64,000 bases of DNA from Phycisphaerae bacterium (GCA_018003015.1 JAGNEZ010000002.1:186001-250000), one strand, 5' to 3'; shown: positions 44,332-53,892, counted from the first letter of the stretch. Program-made: numbers and translations. Notes: a model not told the origin generated them from the sequence alone.

Positions 44332-45224
44332 TGATGAAACCGGACACGATCGTGAACGTCATGTCGGTCGACGTGGAGGATTACCACGATCAGCTTGCCC
44401 TGGATTTTCAGGATCGCATTGTTCCGCCCGCGGAGGAGGCCGTTCGGGCCACGGATCGCGTTCTGGATCTGCTGGCGGAATGCCGGGTCCAGGCGACGTT
44501 CTTCATTCTGGGCGAGATCGCCGAGCATTTTCCCGATCTGGTTCGCCGGATCGCTGCCCAGGGTCATCACCTGGGCATCCACGGCTACTATCATTTGCAC
44601 ATCTACCGGCAGAGCCCGCAACAGTTTCGGCAGTCGATCGAGCGAGCCAAGAAGCTGGTCGAGGATATCGCCGGCCGGACGGCCGACGCTCACCGCGCAG
44701 TGGCTTTCTCGATCGTCGAGTCCACGCTTTGGGCGCTCGACATTCTCGTTGATCTGGGCTTCAAATACGACTCTTCGATCTATCCCTTCCAGGGCCGGCG
44801 CTACGGCATTCCGGCGGGGTCTCGGGGCTTGTACCAGTATCGTGCTGCCGACGGCCGGACGCTGTGGGAGCTGCCGATGAGCACGGTGACCTGGCTGGGG
44901 CGGCGCTGGCCGGTTTGCGGCGGGGGCTACCTGCGGCACTTTCCCCTGTGGCTTACCGATTCGGCCTTTCGGCGGTTGCACGCCGAGGGGCTACCGGCCG
45001 TCGTGTACCTGCATCCCTACGAGGTCATCACCGACCCCGTGATCGAGCCGCTACCGGGCATGGGTCTCCAGCAGCGGCTCAGTTACGTGTTCTTCAACTA
45101 CCATCAACGCCTCTGGCGGAAGCACACTCTCTCCAAACTCCGCCGTCTCTTTTCCCGCTACCAGTTCTCCACCATCGAGCAGGTTGTTGCCGATCTGACC
45201 TCCGACCCCGCCGCCCGATCCTGA
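44331..45224 (+). CDS. XrtA-system polysaccharide deacetylase (DUF3473)
   Basis: A 297-residue cytosolic-type deacetylase of the subgroup found in exosortase A / PEP-CTERM exopolysaccharide loci. MSVDVEDY carries the Asp pair, GIHGYYH the metal His, and the C-terminal DUF3473 region is recognised by YPFQGRRYGIPAGS, WELPMSTVTWLGRRWPVCGGGYLR and PAVVYLHPYE. The ATG at 44331 overlaps the preceding stop by 1 nt (TGATG); GTG 44328 and ATG 44334 are alternatives. It closes the exopolysaccharide operon and links it to the PEP-CTERM sorting system. Confidence 0.9.
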   Translation: MMKPDTIVNVMSVDVEDYHDQLALDFQDRIVPPAEEAVRATDRVLDLLAECRVQATFFILGEIAEHFPDLVRRIAAQGHHLGIHGYYHLHIYRQSPQQFRQSIERAKKLVEDIAGRTADAHRAVAFSIVESTLWALDILVDLGFKYDSSIYPFQGRRYGIPAGSRGLYQYRAADGRTLWELPMSTVTWLGRRWPVCGGGYLRHFPLWLTDSAFRRLHAEGLPAVVYLHPYEVITDPVIEPLPGMGLQQRLSYVFFNYHQRLWRKHTLSKLRRLFSRYQFSTIEQVVADLTSDPAARS

Positions 45225-45291
45225 GGGACGGTGGCTTTGGGTCGAACGGTGGATCTGCGCGCCGGCCGCGGTTCCGATCGAGCCAACTCGG

Positions 45292-48066
45292 TTATTCCTC
45301 GCCGGCGAGGTAGTTGAGATACTCCTCGATATTGGTGTACCCGTCGCTGTCCGGGTCGGTCTTGGCGTCCGCCGCGCTGTTGGGATTCAGTCCTTGGGCG
45401 ATCTCCCAGTCGTCGGACATCCCATCGCGGTCCGTGTCGGCCGGTGGCGTGCCTGAACTCAGCGTGGGCAGAGGATCGCAGCCGCTGCGGATCAGGTTGC
45501 CATTCACATCCCAGGCAGGTGGCTGCTGGTTGCCGCCAATGCCCTGGGCCCCGGTTCTGGTGCGCCACTCGTTGATCAGGCGGTTGTCGACCGAATCACG
45601 GTGAGGCAGGGTGGCGCCCACTGCCGGGGCGAGCCTCGATTCGAGCGTGCTCGCCGTGTGAACGGTGACCGGGATAGCTGCCCCAGCGAACGGGCTGGTG
45701 GCTCGGTAGAGTTCGGGCAGCGGGTTGTAGAAGTAGCTGCTCACGTACGGGGGTGTGGGCGGGGCATTGTAGCCCGGCCAATGGACCCAGGCCGCCACCG
45801 CCCACTCGGGCTCGGACGTCCTGGTGCGGAAGTAGTCGTCGAGATTGTCTTGCACGTAGAAGCAGTGGCTGGTCGGGGTGTCATTCGCATTATGTTCCAC
45901 ATCGTTGTACTCGGTGAGTGCCAGCGGGCGTTGGCGCCACTTCTCGGGGCGGCTGGGGCCGCTGAGATAGGAGTTGCCGATGAAGTTGACCCGGGTGGTT
46001 TCCTTGATGCCCTTGACCTGGCAGGCAAAGGTGCCGACGTTGTGGTTGTACACGAAGTTGTTGATGAACTCGACCACGCACCCGTTCGAGCCCATGCCCA
46101 TGTTTCGGTGGCTGTTGTGGATGAACAGTGAATGGTGGACGGTCAGGAAGTCGTCGTATCGGGTCTGCGAGTCAACGGTCATTCCCTGGCTGGGGGTCCC
46201 GGGGCGAGCGAGGGCAGGATTTCCGGCGTAGACGCCGGTCGGGAGAGCGTCGCCGTACGCGGAGCCCTCCCCGATGATGCACCATTGCATGGTCACCCTT
46301 CTCGCGTCTCGGATGCCCACGGAGGAGTCGAGTCCCCACTCGAACGAGCAATGGTCGAGGATAATGTCATGGCTGTCTCCCACGTTGGCCTTTCCGTAGA
46401 TCTGCAGGGCTTTCTTCTGGAAGCCCACGTAGTAGGGATCGTTGATGATGGTCGACGGTATGGTTGGGCGGACGCGCAAGTGGCGGATGATGATATCGTG
46501 AGCGCCGCTCTTGATCAGGATTCCCCACCCGCCGAGCTGGATGCCGTCTCCGGGGGCGGTCTGGCCGGCGATGGTCACGTAGCTGCCGGCTTCACCTACC
46601 AGGTCCAGAGTGCCCTTCAGCGAGATGGTGCCGCCGACGGTAAACACGATGATTCGTGGTCCCGTCTGGGCCTGCAGTGCCCAGCGGAGGCTACCCGGAA
46701 TGACCGCCTCGGGCGGGTTAGCGCCGGGATCGTAGTCGGCGAGTGTCGTGACCTGCAGGATCCGGCCCCCGCGGCCGCCTTGGGTCTGGGCGCCGAAGCC
46801 TTCCGCGCTTGGGAATGCCCGGTAGGGGGCGGGACTGGCGCAGTTGACGTAACACGCTTCGTCGTCGGTCGTTGTGTTGGTGTTCGGCTCGTCGCCGGGG
46901 ATCGCTGGGGCTTCCGGGGTGGTCGCGCACTTGAGGGTTGTGGAAGTGGTCGTACCGTTGCCGTTGAAGGCGGCGATCCGATAGCAGTAGCTGGTCTGGG
47001 CCTGCAGACTCTGATCCGTGTATTGCGTGGCTCCGGCGGCGGTCTCGGCCAGCTCGACCCAACCGTCGTTGGCGGTGTATCGCGTGATCTTGAAGCCATC
47101 CTCGTTCGAGGAGTTGTCCTGCCACTGGATCTGGATCTGATCGGGTCCCACGGCGGTCACGACGACGTTGCTGGGAATGCCGTCGGGCAGTAGGGACGGA
47201 GTTGTGCCGGGCTCGGGTTCCGTACCGGCAGCGACCGGCGAGGCGCAGGCAACGCCCGTCGCCCCCGTCTGGACCGTTCCTTTGAACGCCAGAACGCGAT
47301 AGCAGTAGCTCGTTCCCGCGACGACGTTGGTGTCGACGTAGCTGGTGCTGTTCGCCGCGACTGTCGCATAATCCGCCCAGCTACCGCCGGCGACAAATCG
47401 ACGAATCCTGAACCCCTCCTCGTCCGAGCAGTTGTCCTGCCAGTTGAGTAAGACTTCGTTGGCCTCGGAGAGGGTCGTGGTCAGAGCGGTGGGGGCTCCT
47501 TGCGGAACGTTGCCGGTCGTCGCGGGATTGATGGTGTTGCCGCTGCCATCGAACTGGGAGGTCTTGGTGCAGGCCAAGGGGGAGGGGGCGGTTCGCTCGG
47601 CGCCCTTGAAGGCCAGCACCCTGTAGCAGTAGTTCGTCTCGACGGCAATATCGGTGTCCGAGTAAGTGACCGTGTCCGCTGCCAGCGTGGCTCGATCGGT
47701 CCATCCCGAGTCGGCGGAGTATCTCTGGAGTAGGAAACCCTCTTCGTCGGCGGAGTTGTCTTTCCAGGTCAGGTCGATCTGATGGGCGGCGACAGCGGTG
47801 GCGGTCATGCCAGTCGGCTGGGCGCGGACCTGGCCGATGGGCAGGCTCGGCGTCGATCCGGCGACCTGATTATCGGTCGGGTTGTCATCGACGTTGCTGT
47901 CGGTGCTGTCGGTGCTGGCCGGATCGATCGCGTCGTTACCGGTCGACGAGGGGACCGGAAGAGCCGGGCCCTCGCAAGTGCCGCCGAGATTGGCGATGAT
48001 CAGGAAGCCGCAGAGCTGAGCCACTCCAACACGACGAACGGTCCATGCACACGAAAAGGCGCCCAT
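45292..48066 (-). CDS. secreted pectate-lyase-like protein with three Fn3 domains
   Basis: A 924-residue exported protein. The signal peptide ends near residue 35, followed by a Ser/Asp/Thr linker. Three fibronectin type III domains lie at about 82-160, 192-265 and 297-370, each with SYCYRV- or NYCYRV-like cores. A right-handed beta-helix of the polysaccharide lyase 1 type follows at about 415-860 (FPSAEGFGAQTQGGRGG, SLRWALQ, IIIRHLRVRP, ILDHCSFEWGLD). A calcium-binding tail DTDRDGMSDDWEIAQGLNP and DSDGYTNIEEYLNYL lies at 872-924. It likely cleaves pectin-like polysaccharide. The ATG at 48066 follows AGGAGG; the long upstream frame extension is not signal-like. Confidence 0.88.
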   Translation of the reverse strand: MGAFSCAWTVRRVGVAQLCGFLIIANLGGTCEGPALPVPSSTGNDAIDPASTDSTDSNVDDNPTDNQVAGSTPSLPIGQVRAQPTGMTATAVAAHQIDLTWKDNSADEEGFLLQRYSADSGWTDRATLAADTVTYSDTDIAVETNYCYRVLAFKGAERTAPSPLACTKTSQFDGSGNTINPATTGNVPQGAPTALTTTLSEANEVLLNWQDNCSDEEGFRIRRFVAGGSWADYATVAANSTSYVDTNVVAGTSYCYRVLAFKGTVQTGATGVACASPVAAGTEPEPGTTPSLLPDGIPSNVVVTAVGPDQIQIQWQDNSSNEDGFKITRYTANDGWVELAETAAGATQYTDQSLQAQTSYCYRIAAFNGNGTTTSTTLKCATTPEAPAIPGDEPNTNTTTDDEACYVNCASPAPYRAFPSAEGFGAQTQGGRGGRILQVTTLADYDPGANPPEAVIPGSLRWALQAQTGPRIIVFTVGGTISLKGTLDLVGEAGSYVTIAGQTAPGDGIQLGGWGILIKSGAHDIIIRHLRVRPTIPSTIINDPYYVGFQKKALQIYGKANVGDSHDIILDHCSFEWGLDSSVGIRDARRVTMQWCIIGEGSAYGDALPTGVYAGNPALARPGTPSQGMTVDSQTRYDDFLTVHHSLFIHNSHRNMGMGSNGCVVEFINNFVYNHNVGTFACQVKGIKETTRVNFIGNSYLSGPSRPEKWRQRPLALTEYNDVEHNANDTPTSHCFYVQDNLDDYFRTRTSEPEWAVAAWVHWPGYNAPPTPPYVSSYFYNPLPELYRATSPFAGAAIPVTVHTASTLESRLAPAVGATLPHRDSVDNRLINEWRTRTGAQGIGGNQQPPAWDVNGNLIRSGCDPLPTLSSGTPPADTDRDGMSDDWEIAQGLNPNSAADAKTDPDSDGYTNIEEYLNYLAGEE

Positions 48067-48447
48067 ATCGCCCCTCCTGGTTCTGTTGACGCAGCCCGTC
48101 AGGCGGCCGCTTGGCGTCACTGTTCCGGACGTCTCTGAAAAGGCGTGGGGTTGCTTCCACCCGCTTTCAGAGCCTCCGAGTGTAAACTTGGGATATCTGT
48201 GGTTGAATGTCAAACGCAACCGGGAGCCGCCGAGAGAATTGGGGCATTCTCGAGCGTTGGTGTGGATTGTGCAGGTTATGAGGGCTCGCGGAACCCTGTC
48301 GTCGGGATGATCGTGGGGGGTCCGGCCAGCCGATAATGAGGACACGGCGCGTCGGGATCGGGCGGGTGCGGGGGGGGGGCTGATATGCGGACCGGAGTCG
48401 CTCGAGGCTCGGGTTTCCATCGGCCCGGCGACGCAGGTCACGAACCG
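48067..48447. other. intergenic region, no gene seen
   Basis: The frame of the pectate-lyase-like gene stays open upstream, but the extension is Arg/Ser/Pro-rich and has no ribosome site. A TTGACA occurs on the minus strand at 48213-48208, but no good -10 lies 16-18 nt on. No RNA gene or repeat was seen. Confidence 0.4.
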
Positions 48448-51400
48448 TCATCGGGCGGGAGGCTGTGCTCCGATAGGCCGCCCGTTCTCTCCCGCCGTTC
48501 TGAGCCGGCTTCTGGCTGGCAACTGGAACATCTCAATCGTCGGGATCAGTTCGCCTGACCTGATCCGGTTTCCGAATGCATTGAGCAGGGCGGGGTTCAT
48601 GTATTCGGTGGGTACCGGGCCCGACAATTGGACGTCTTGGGTGGTTGCCTCCAGGCTGTGTTGCTCAAGGCCCAGTTCCTGTTGGATGCGCCTCACGCCG
48701 CCCATGTCGCGTTCACGACGGCGGTTCAGTCCATAGCCGATGTATCGTGCCTCGTTGCCGGGGCCGAAGTAGAACGTATTGTAGTCGGATTCGGTTGGGC
48801 GCTTGGTGCAGACCATGGGGATGAAGTTGACCACCTTCTGTGGTTCCTGGCCGAAGAACAGGTTGTTCTTGACGACGACTCGCCCATCGAGGTTGAAGCA
48901 GTCGATCAGCGGCACATACCAGGTGTTGCCCGTCAGGGTGAATGCTCGGGTTTGCCGGGCGTTGGCGGCGTGGGCGAATCCGGTGATGACGCAGTTCTGG
49001 ATGGTGATGTGGTCACCGCCGCGAGCCACGATACCGTGGCCGTATCCGATGCCCCAGCCTGCCAGGACGCAGTTCTGGATCGTGACCTCGCCGCACCGGG
49101 CGAGGAACACCTGGCTGGAGCAGAGTCCCGCCCGGTCGCCGTAGGCCTTGTCCGCGAAACGTCGGATGACGAGTCCGTCGATGACGATCTGGTCCTTCCA
49201 GAAGAGGGCGATGGCGGCCGGCCGCAGGAATGTGCTTCCGTCCAGGCAGGCGCGTCCGGGTGATCGGGCCTTGAGTGTGATGGGGGCGTCCTGGGTTCCG
49301 GTGGCCGCCGGGGCGAACATCTCGTGGTAGATGCCGTCGAGCAGGACTGCCGTGTCGCCGGCTCGCACGCGATCGCTGACCGCGGTGAGGGTAGTAGGGG
49401 CCCGTTCGTCCAGGCCGGGATTGGCTTCGCTGCCCGTCGGGGCGACGTAGAACGTTCGGCGTGTCGGCTTCCACTCGGCGACCGTGGGTGTTTTGAAGGC
49501 CAGGGTCTGGCTTTCCGCTCCGCGCCAGCCGGTTCGGGGGGCGGCTGCCGCGTACGGTTGTCGGATGCTGTCCCGCCATGGGCGGTCGGGGATCACGATC
49601 TTGAACTGATACAACGTACCGGGTCTGAGATCATGCAGCGTGACCTGATGGTACAGGTCCCCGAACGAGTACTGTCGACCGTTGGCGGTCGAATTCGTTC
49701 CGTAGTGGATCTCGCTGTGTACGGGATGATCGGCGCTCCAATCCAGTGGTGTTCGCCAAGTGGCGTTCGACGTGTAAGGCGTCCACCAGGTGAGGCTGGC
49801 GGTCGTTGGCGTCACGTCGCGAAGTTGGATCTCGGCAATTTGAGGTTCGATCGGTTTGCTCGCGGTCTGGCCTGCTCCGATGTTGTAGCACAATTCGCCG
49901 GCCGCCACGCACGGCGAATCCGGCTCGATCGAGGCGAGGCTATCCGGATCCGACCATCGCGGTTCGGCCGCGAGGCTGTATCGATCCCCACCGGTCAACC
50001 TCTGCAAAGCCGTCAGGTCCTGGGCGGGTCGGCCGTTGACGATCGCCAGCGGGGGAGGGCAGGAGTAGTCGTTGTATTCGCAGAACAGGCCGCGGGTGTG
50101 ATCGATGCTGGTGTCCAGCGAGCGCCCGGCCGCGGCGTGCAGGATTGAGCTGGTGATTCTGACGTCTTTGGAGACGCCTCTCAGCCGGATTGCGGATCCG
50201 GTGGTGCTGGACACGCTGAGTCGACGGAGCCAGATGTCGGCTCCGTTCTCGACGGTGAGGGCATCGCCGGCTGCTGTGAGCAGGCGGCAGCGGTCCAGCC
50301 GGATATTCGTTGTGTCGCGGAGGACTGCGCCTTCCTTGATCCCGAGGTTGTCGACCCACACATGCTGCAGTCCGCTCAGATCGAGACGGTTGACGGAGAC
50401 GTTCGGTCCAAGGGTCCGCCCCCGGATCATCACCGGCCTCTCGGCTGTGCCGGATGTCTCCGGGCGCACCGGCTCACGGTACTCGCCCTCGAGCAGGTAG
50501 ACGGTTACGCCGGGACGGCATTCGCGCATCGCCCGGCCGGCGGTCTTGAAGGCCTGGTTGACGCTCAGTCCGCTGTTGCTGTCGTTGCCCGTCGGACCGA
50601 CGAAGAACACACTCGGCTCGAAGGGATGGGCGCCAAGATCGGCTCCGTCCGGTCCTCTGCCGCGGAACGGGCTGTCGGCCTGCAGGCGGTAGTCGAGGTG
50701 ATCCGGGGCCGCGAATCGCGGATCGCCCTGGTCAGGTCCGAAGAACAGGGTGTGCTTGCCCATCCATGGTTGGGGGCCTTGGGCCCAGAAACCCGGCGCC
50801 TGCAGGGTGTTGTGGTCTTCCCGGAGATCGTTTCCGAACGCGCCGGAATACCAACTGAAGTGGCTGCAGCCCACGGAGACGTTACGTACTGCAGATCTTT
50901 TTCCCTTGCTGGCCTTGAAGTCGATCCCGATCGCATGGTCCTTGACGATGTTGCCCGCGACCTCGCCATCCGAGGGCTGACCGTAGTTGCGGATGCCATA
51001 CATCTGGGCATTCAGGAGCGTGTTGTTGAGTATTCGCACGCCCTCGCTCTGCCCCGTGCAGTAGATCTGGGCGAGTTCGCCGTAACCCGGATTGAGATTC
51101 CCGATCAAGAGGTTGTCGCGAATCACGCATTTCCTGGCGTTGATGGTGATTCCGCCGCCGTTGAACAGGAATCCGCATCGTCGGATCTCATGCTGCTGGC
51201 CTGTGACCGACATGCCGAAGCCTCGACCCGAGTCCCGCATCTGCGTGGGAAAGAAGCCCTCGATCACCAGGCCGTCGACGTGGACGTACTCTCCGGTAAT
51301 CTCCACGCCATAGGCTGGGATGACGGTGGCGGCGATGACGTGCTGGTCGGGGGGCTGGCCGTCGCTGGTGTGGATGTACAGGATCTTCGCACGGGGGTCA

Positions 51401-51897
51401 TACAGGTGAGACCGCCTGAACTGGTCCATGTCGACCAGCGCAGGAGCCTCCAGATAGGCGGTTTGCGTGTCCCGCTCCAGGACTCGGTAGACGGGGCGAC
51501 TGCGGGGGATCGACCAGATGAAGCGCATGCCCTCGACCTTCCGGAAGCCCCTGACGATCTCATTTCCTCGGATGACAGAGAACTGAGGGATGGCTGCCCG
51601 GATGGTGATGGGCTTCTCGGCCGTGCCGGATCGTCGCATGGTGAACCGCTGGAGGTACTCTCCCGGGGCGAGGGTCAAGGTATCGCCGGGGGCCAGGCGG
51701 TCTGCTCCCTTCTGGATGGTGCGCAGGGCGGAATCGGGGCTTGTACCGCCGGTCTCGTCGTGTCCATCCGGCTTGACGAAGTACTCGGCTGCCGAGGCGA
51801 GGGGGGCCAGCAGGAGAAAGATAGTCAAGGCGGCCAACGGTAGACGGGCGGTCAGCTGTCCGGACCGGCCTGCCGCAATCGTGGTTCCTGGGGTCAT
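48448..51897 (-). CDS. secreted protein with three right-handed beta-helix modules
   Basis: A 1149-residue exported protein. After a signal peptide (cleavage near ASAAE, about residue 37) it has three homologous parallel-beta-helix modules, each opening with a DUF1565-like segment: YFVKPDGHDETGG (38-425), FFVGPTGNDSNSG (426-685) and FYVAPTGSEANPG (812-1149). An Fn3-like domain (686-785) sits between modules 2 and 3. Such proteins bind or cleave polysaccharides as lyases, epimerases or glycanases. No catalytic set was identified. The ATG at 51897 overlaps the upstream gene's stop as ATGA. Confidence 0.85.
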   Translation of the reverse strand: MTPGTTIAAGRSGQLTARLPLAALTIFLLLAPLASAAEYFVKPDGHDETGGTSPDSALRTIQKGADRLAPGDTLTLAPGEYLQRFTMRRSGTAEKPITIRAAIPQFSVIRGNEIVRGFRKVEGMRFIWSIPRSRPVYRVLERDTQTAYLEAPALVDMDQFRRSHLYDPRAKILYIHTSDGQPPDQHVIAATVIPAYGVEITGEYVHVDGLVIEGFFPTQMRDSGRGFGMSVTGQQHEIRRCGFLFNGGGITINARKCVIRDNLLIGNLNPGYGELAQIYCTGQSEGVRILNNTLLNAQMYGIRNYGQPSDGEVAGNIVKDHAIGIDFKASKGKRSAVRNVSVGCSHFSWYSGAFGNDLREDHNTLQAPGFWAQGPQPWMGKHTLFFGPDQGDPRFAAPDHLDYRLQADSPFRGRGPDGADLGAHPFEPSVFFVGPTGNDSNSGLSVNQAFKTAGRAMRECRPGVTVYLLEGEYREPVRPETSGTAERPVMIRGRTLGPNVSVNRLDLSGLQHVWVDNLGIKEGAVLRDTTNIRLDRCRLLTAAGDALTVENGADIWLRRLSVSSTTGSAIRLRGVSKDVRITSSILHAAAGRSLDTSIDHTRGLFCEYNDYSCPPPLAIVNGRPAQDLTALQRLTGGDRYSLAAEPRWSDPDSLASIEPDSPCVAAGELCYNIGAGQTASKPIEPQIAEIQLRDVTPTTASLTWWTPYTSNATWRTPLDWSADHPVHSEIHYGTNSTANGRQYSFGDLYHQVTLHDLRPGTLYQFKIVIPDRPWRDSIRQPYAAAAPRTGWRGAESQTLAFKTPTVAEWKPTRRTFYVAPTGSEANPGLDERAPTTLTAVSDRVRAGDTAVLLDGIYHEMFAPAATGTQDAPITLKARSPGRACLDGSTFLRPAAIALFWKDQIVIDGLVIRRFADKAYGDRAGLCSSQVFLARCGEVTIQNCVLAGWGIGYGHGIVARGGDHITIQNCVITGFAHAANARQTRAFTLTGNTWYVPLIDCFNLDGRVVVKNNLFFGQEPQKVVNFIPMVCTKRPTESDYNTFYFGPGNEARYIGYGLNRRRERDMGGVRRIQQELGLEQHSLEATTQDVQLSGPVPTEYMNPALLNAFGNRIRSGELIPTIEMFQLPARSRLRTAGENGRPIGAQPPAR

Positions 51898-52841
51898 AGC
51901 TTCTTCTCGAAGATGACGAACCGCCGGGTGGCCTCGAGGCCGAATCGCCGGTAGAACCTGGCCGCCTTCTCTTCAGCCCAGTTGAACCAGACGGTGCGGC
52001 CGTCGGCTTCGCGGATTCGTTGGACGGCCTCGATGAAGAGCTTGGCTCCAACGCGCCGGCCTCGCAGGTTCTCTCTCACGCCGAACGGGCCGAAGTGTTC
52101 ACCTTCCCACTGGCAGTACCCGACGACCTGTCGGTCAATGATTGCGACCAGGACCTCGTGGAGCAGTCCGGCGCGGATCTTCGCCCGGGCAGCGGTGTTC
52201 CAGTCCCCGGGGAACGACTCGGCGAGAAACTCGACGAAATCCTGCACCAACTCGGGCACGAGCGACACGACCTTGACATCATCGCCGGTTGCCCAGGCCT
52301 CGGCACGGAACCTGTCCACCTCGAAGTCGACGATCTCTCGGGCCATGGACTCTGATTCGCGGTTGGTGCTGAAGCCAGTTTTCCTGAAGAGAGCGAGTCC
52401 GCCGGGGTACAGGTCCTTGTCCACGCCTGGGAAGATGTAGCCTGGCGCGGAGCCGCTGCCGCCGCAGACCCAGATGCGTTTGCGGCCGTGACGGCGGAAG
52501 TAGGCCAGGGCGGCCTCCATGAGGTCGGTGCCGATTCCCGCCCGCTGATGGTCAGGGTCGACGGCCACGATCGGGATCCAGCCCACCTCGGGCTCGAGGC
52601 CGATGCGATCGTTGGGCAGTCGCCGGATGATCGCCCGGAGGAAGCCTACCGGCCGGTCGTGGCTGGTGGCCAAGAAGAAGCCGGAATCATCGCCTGCCCA
52701 GTAGTCGGGATCGGCCAGAATCCCGGCCACGAAACGCCCTTCCGTCATCGGGTCGCGTCTCAGGGCTCGATTCCAGATTGCCAGGACGTTGCCGACATCG
52801 GAGCCGATGAGTGTGCGGATCTTCGTCTGACTCGTCGCCAT
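51894..52841 (-). CDS. tandem GNAT-domain acetyltransferase
   Basis: A 315-residue cytosolic protein with two GNAT folds. The first (residues about 8-150) shows IVAVDPDHQRAGIGTDLMEAAL, the acetyl-CoA motif; the second (about 170-315) shows FGVRENLRGRRVGAKLFIEAV and FYRRFGLEATRRFVIFEK. Two-domain GNATs often acetylate amines of small molecules or antibiotics. Its 4-nt overlap with a secreted beta-helix protein is odd, since the two act in different compartments. It faces the PspA-type operon across 200 nt. Confidence 0.85.
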   Translation of the reverse strand: MATSQTKIRTLIGSDVGNVLAIWNRALRRDPMTEGRFVAGILADPDYWAGDDSGFFLATSHDRPVGFLRAIIRRLPNDRIGLEPEVGWIPIVAVDPDHQRAGIGTDLMEAALAYFRRHGRKRIWVCGGSGSAPGYIFPGVDKDLYPGGLALFRKTGFSTNRESESMAREIVDFEVDRFRAEAWATGDDVKVVSLVPELVQDFVEFLAESFPGDWNTAARAKIRAGLLHEVLVAIIDRQVVGYCQWEGEHFGPFGVRENLRGRRVGAKLFIEAVQRIREADGRTVWFNWAEEKAARFYRRFGLEATRRFVIFEKKL

Positions 52842-52920
52842 CGTGGTGTTTCCCCGTGAATATGCGGAATCGCCGGTCCAAAGCTACCCGTGATCGGGGG
52901 CAAATGCCAGACGGTTCTCG

Positions 52921-52949
52921 TTGACGTTCGCCCAGGGGTCGATTATACA
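52921..52949 (+). promoter_or_regulatory. sigma70-like promoter of the PspA/AAA/ABC locus
   Basis: TTGACG at 52921-52926 and TATACA at 52944-52949 are 17 nt apart, one of the best promoter matches in the window. The predicted start near 52956 leaves a leader of about 100 nt before the ATG at 53056. There is no sign of a sigma54 box as used by enterobacterial psp. Confidence 0.65.
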
Positions 52950-53055
52950 GGAAAGGGTAGCGCAGTTCGTTACCTGTGGACGCGGGGGCGGCTCGCCGCT
53001 GCTGCGTCGCCCCCGGTGTGCTGGACCTGTTTGGATGGAAAGGCCAGGTGTCGAG

Positions 53056-53811
53056 ATGATCGCAGGCAAGCTGTGGCACGCTATCAAGGCTCAGATCAAC
53101 AAGATCGCGAACTTTTTCTGGACAGCCGACCCCATTGCCCAGATGCAGTACGAGTACGACTTGGCCGTCAATCAGCTGAAGGAAGGCCGGGAAGGCCTGG
53201 AGCAGTACCGGGGCCTGGTCGAGCGTGTCGGCCGGCAGGTTGCCGCGAACAAGGCCCACGTTGCCAACCTGGAGGCCAAGGTGAAGGCCTATCTTCAGGC
53301 GGGCGACCGGGAGTCGGCTGGCAAGTACGCCCTCGAACTGCAGAAGGCCAAGAAGGAGCTGTCTGAGAACGAGGCTCAGCTCAATCTTCATGAGGAGGCG
53401 TACAACAACAACCTGCTCAAGATCAAGCATGCCAGCGGCAAACTGGCTCAGGTGCGCGACAAGATTTCCAAGTATGACGCTGAACTGAAGATGAGCCGGG
53501 CCGAGGCGGAGATGGCCAAGCTCGCCACGGACTTCAACTTTGACGTGACCACGGATTTCGGCCAGATCGAGCAGGTGATCCAGGACAAGATCGGATTGAA
53601 TCGAGCGAAGGCCCGCGTGGCTGCCGATCTGTCCGGTGACGGGATTGCTGACATCAAGCAGGAGCAGGCCATGGAGAAGGTCATGGCCGACCAGGCTCTG
53701 CGCGACTTCGAAATCCAGGCTGGCCTGGTGACCCCGGAGACGGCCAAGGTGACGGACACGGCGAAGGAACTCGGCCCGGCGAAGGAGAAGCAGGTGATGA
53801 CCGATGAGTGA
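53056..53811 (+). CDS. PspA/IM30-like coiled-coil membrane-remodelling protein
   Basis: A 251-residue, almost wholly helical protein. An amphipathic N-terminus (residues 1-25, LWHAIKAQINKIANFFWTA) is followed by long coiled coils to about 170 (YRGLVERVGRQVAANKAHV, LELQKAKKELSENEAQL) and a shorter helical end. This is the PspA/IM30/Vipp1 (ESCRT-III-like) outline, in which the amphipathic helix binds stressed inner membrane. It is divergent, so the call is by architecture more than by motif. The ATG at 53056 was preferred to 53035. First gene of the locus, next to an AAA+ ATPase that could remodel it. Confidence 0.75.
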   Translation: MIAGKLWHAIKAQINKIANFFWTADPIAQMQYEYDLAVNQLKEGREGLEQYRGLVERVGRQVAANKAHVANLEAKVKAYLQAGDRESAGKYALELQKAKKELSENEAQLNLHEEAYNNNLLKIKHASGKLAQVRDKISKYDAELKMSRAEAEMAKLATDFNFDVTTDFGQIEQVIQDKIGLNRAKARVAADLSGDGIADIKQEQAMEKVMADQALRDFEIQAGLVTPETAKVTDTAKELGPAKEKQVMTDE

Positions 53812-53892
53812 GGGTCGGAGGAAGCGGCTGGACTGAGGATGTCGTTGCCTGCGGGAGGGACTTCGGCTTTCTGCCGAGCGGAGTGATGTTCC

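Noticed and set aside
48067-48441. N-terminal extension of the pectate-lyase-like gene
   Set aside because: It would bury the signal peptide behind 125 Arg/Pro-rich residues. AGGAGG supports the ATG at 48066.
52923-52932. GACGTTCGCC as a fourth copy of the palindrome upstream of the secreted-protein genes
   Set aside because: Only half of the element is present, and it is explained by the -35 region of the operon promoter.
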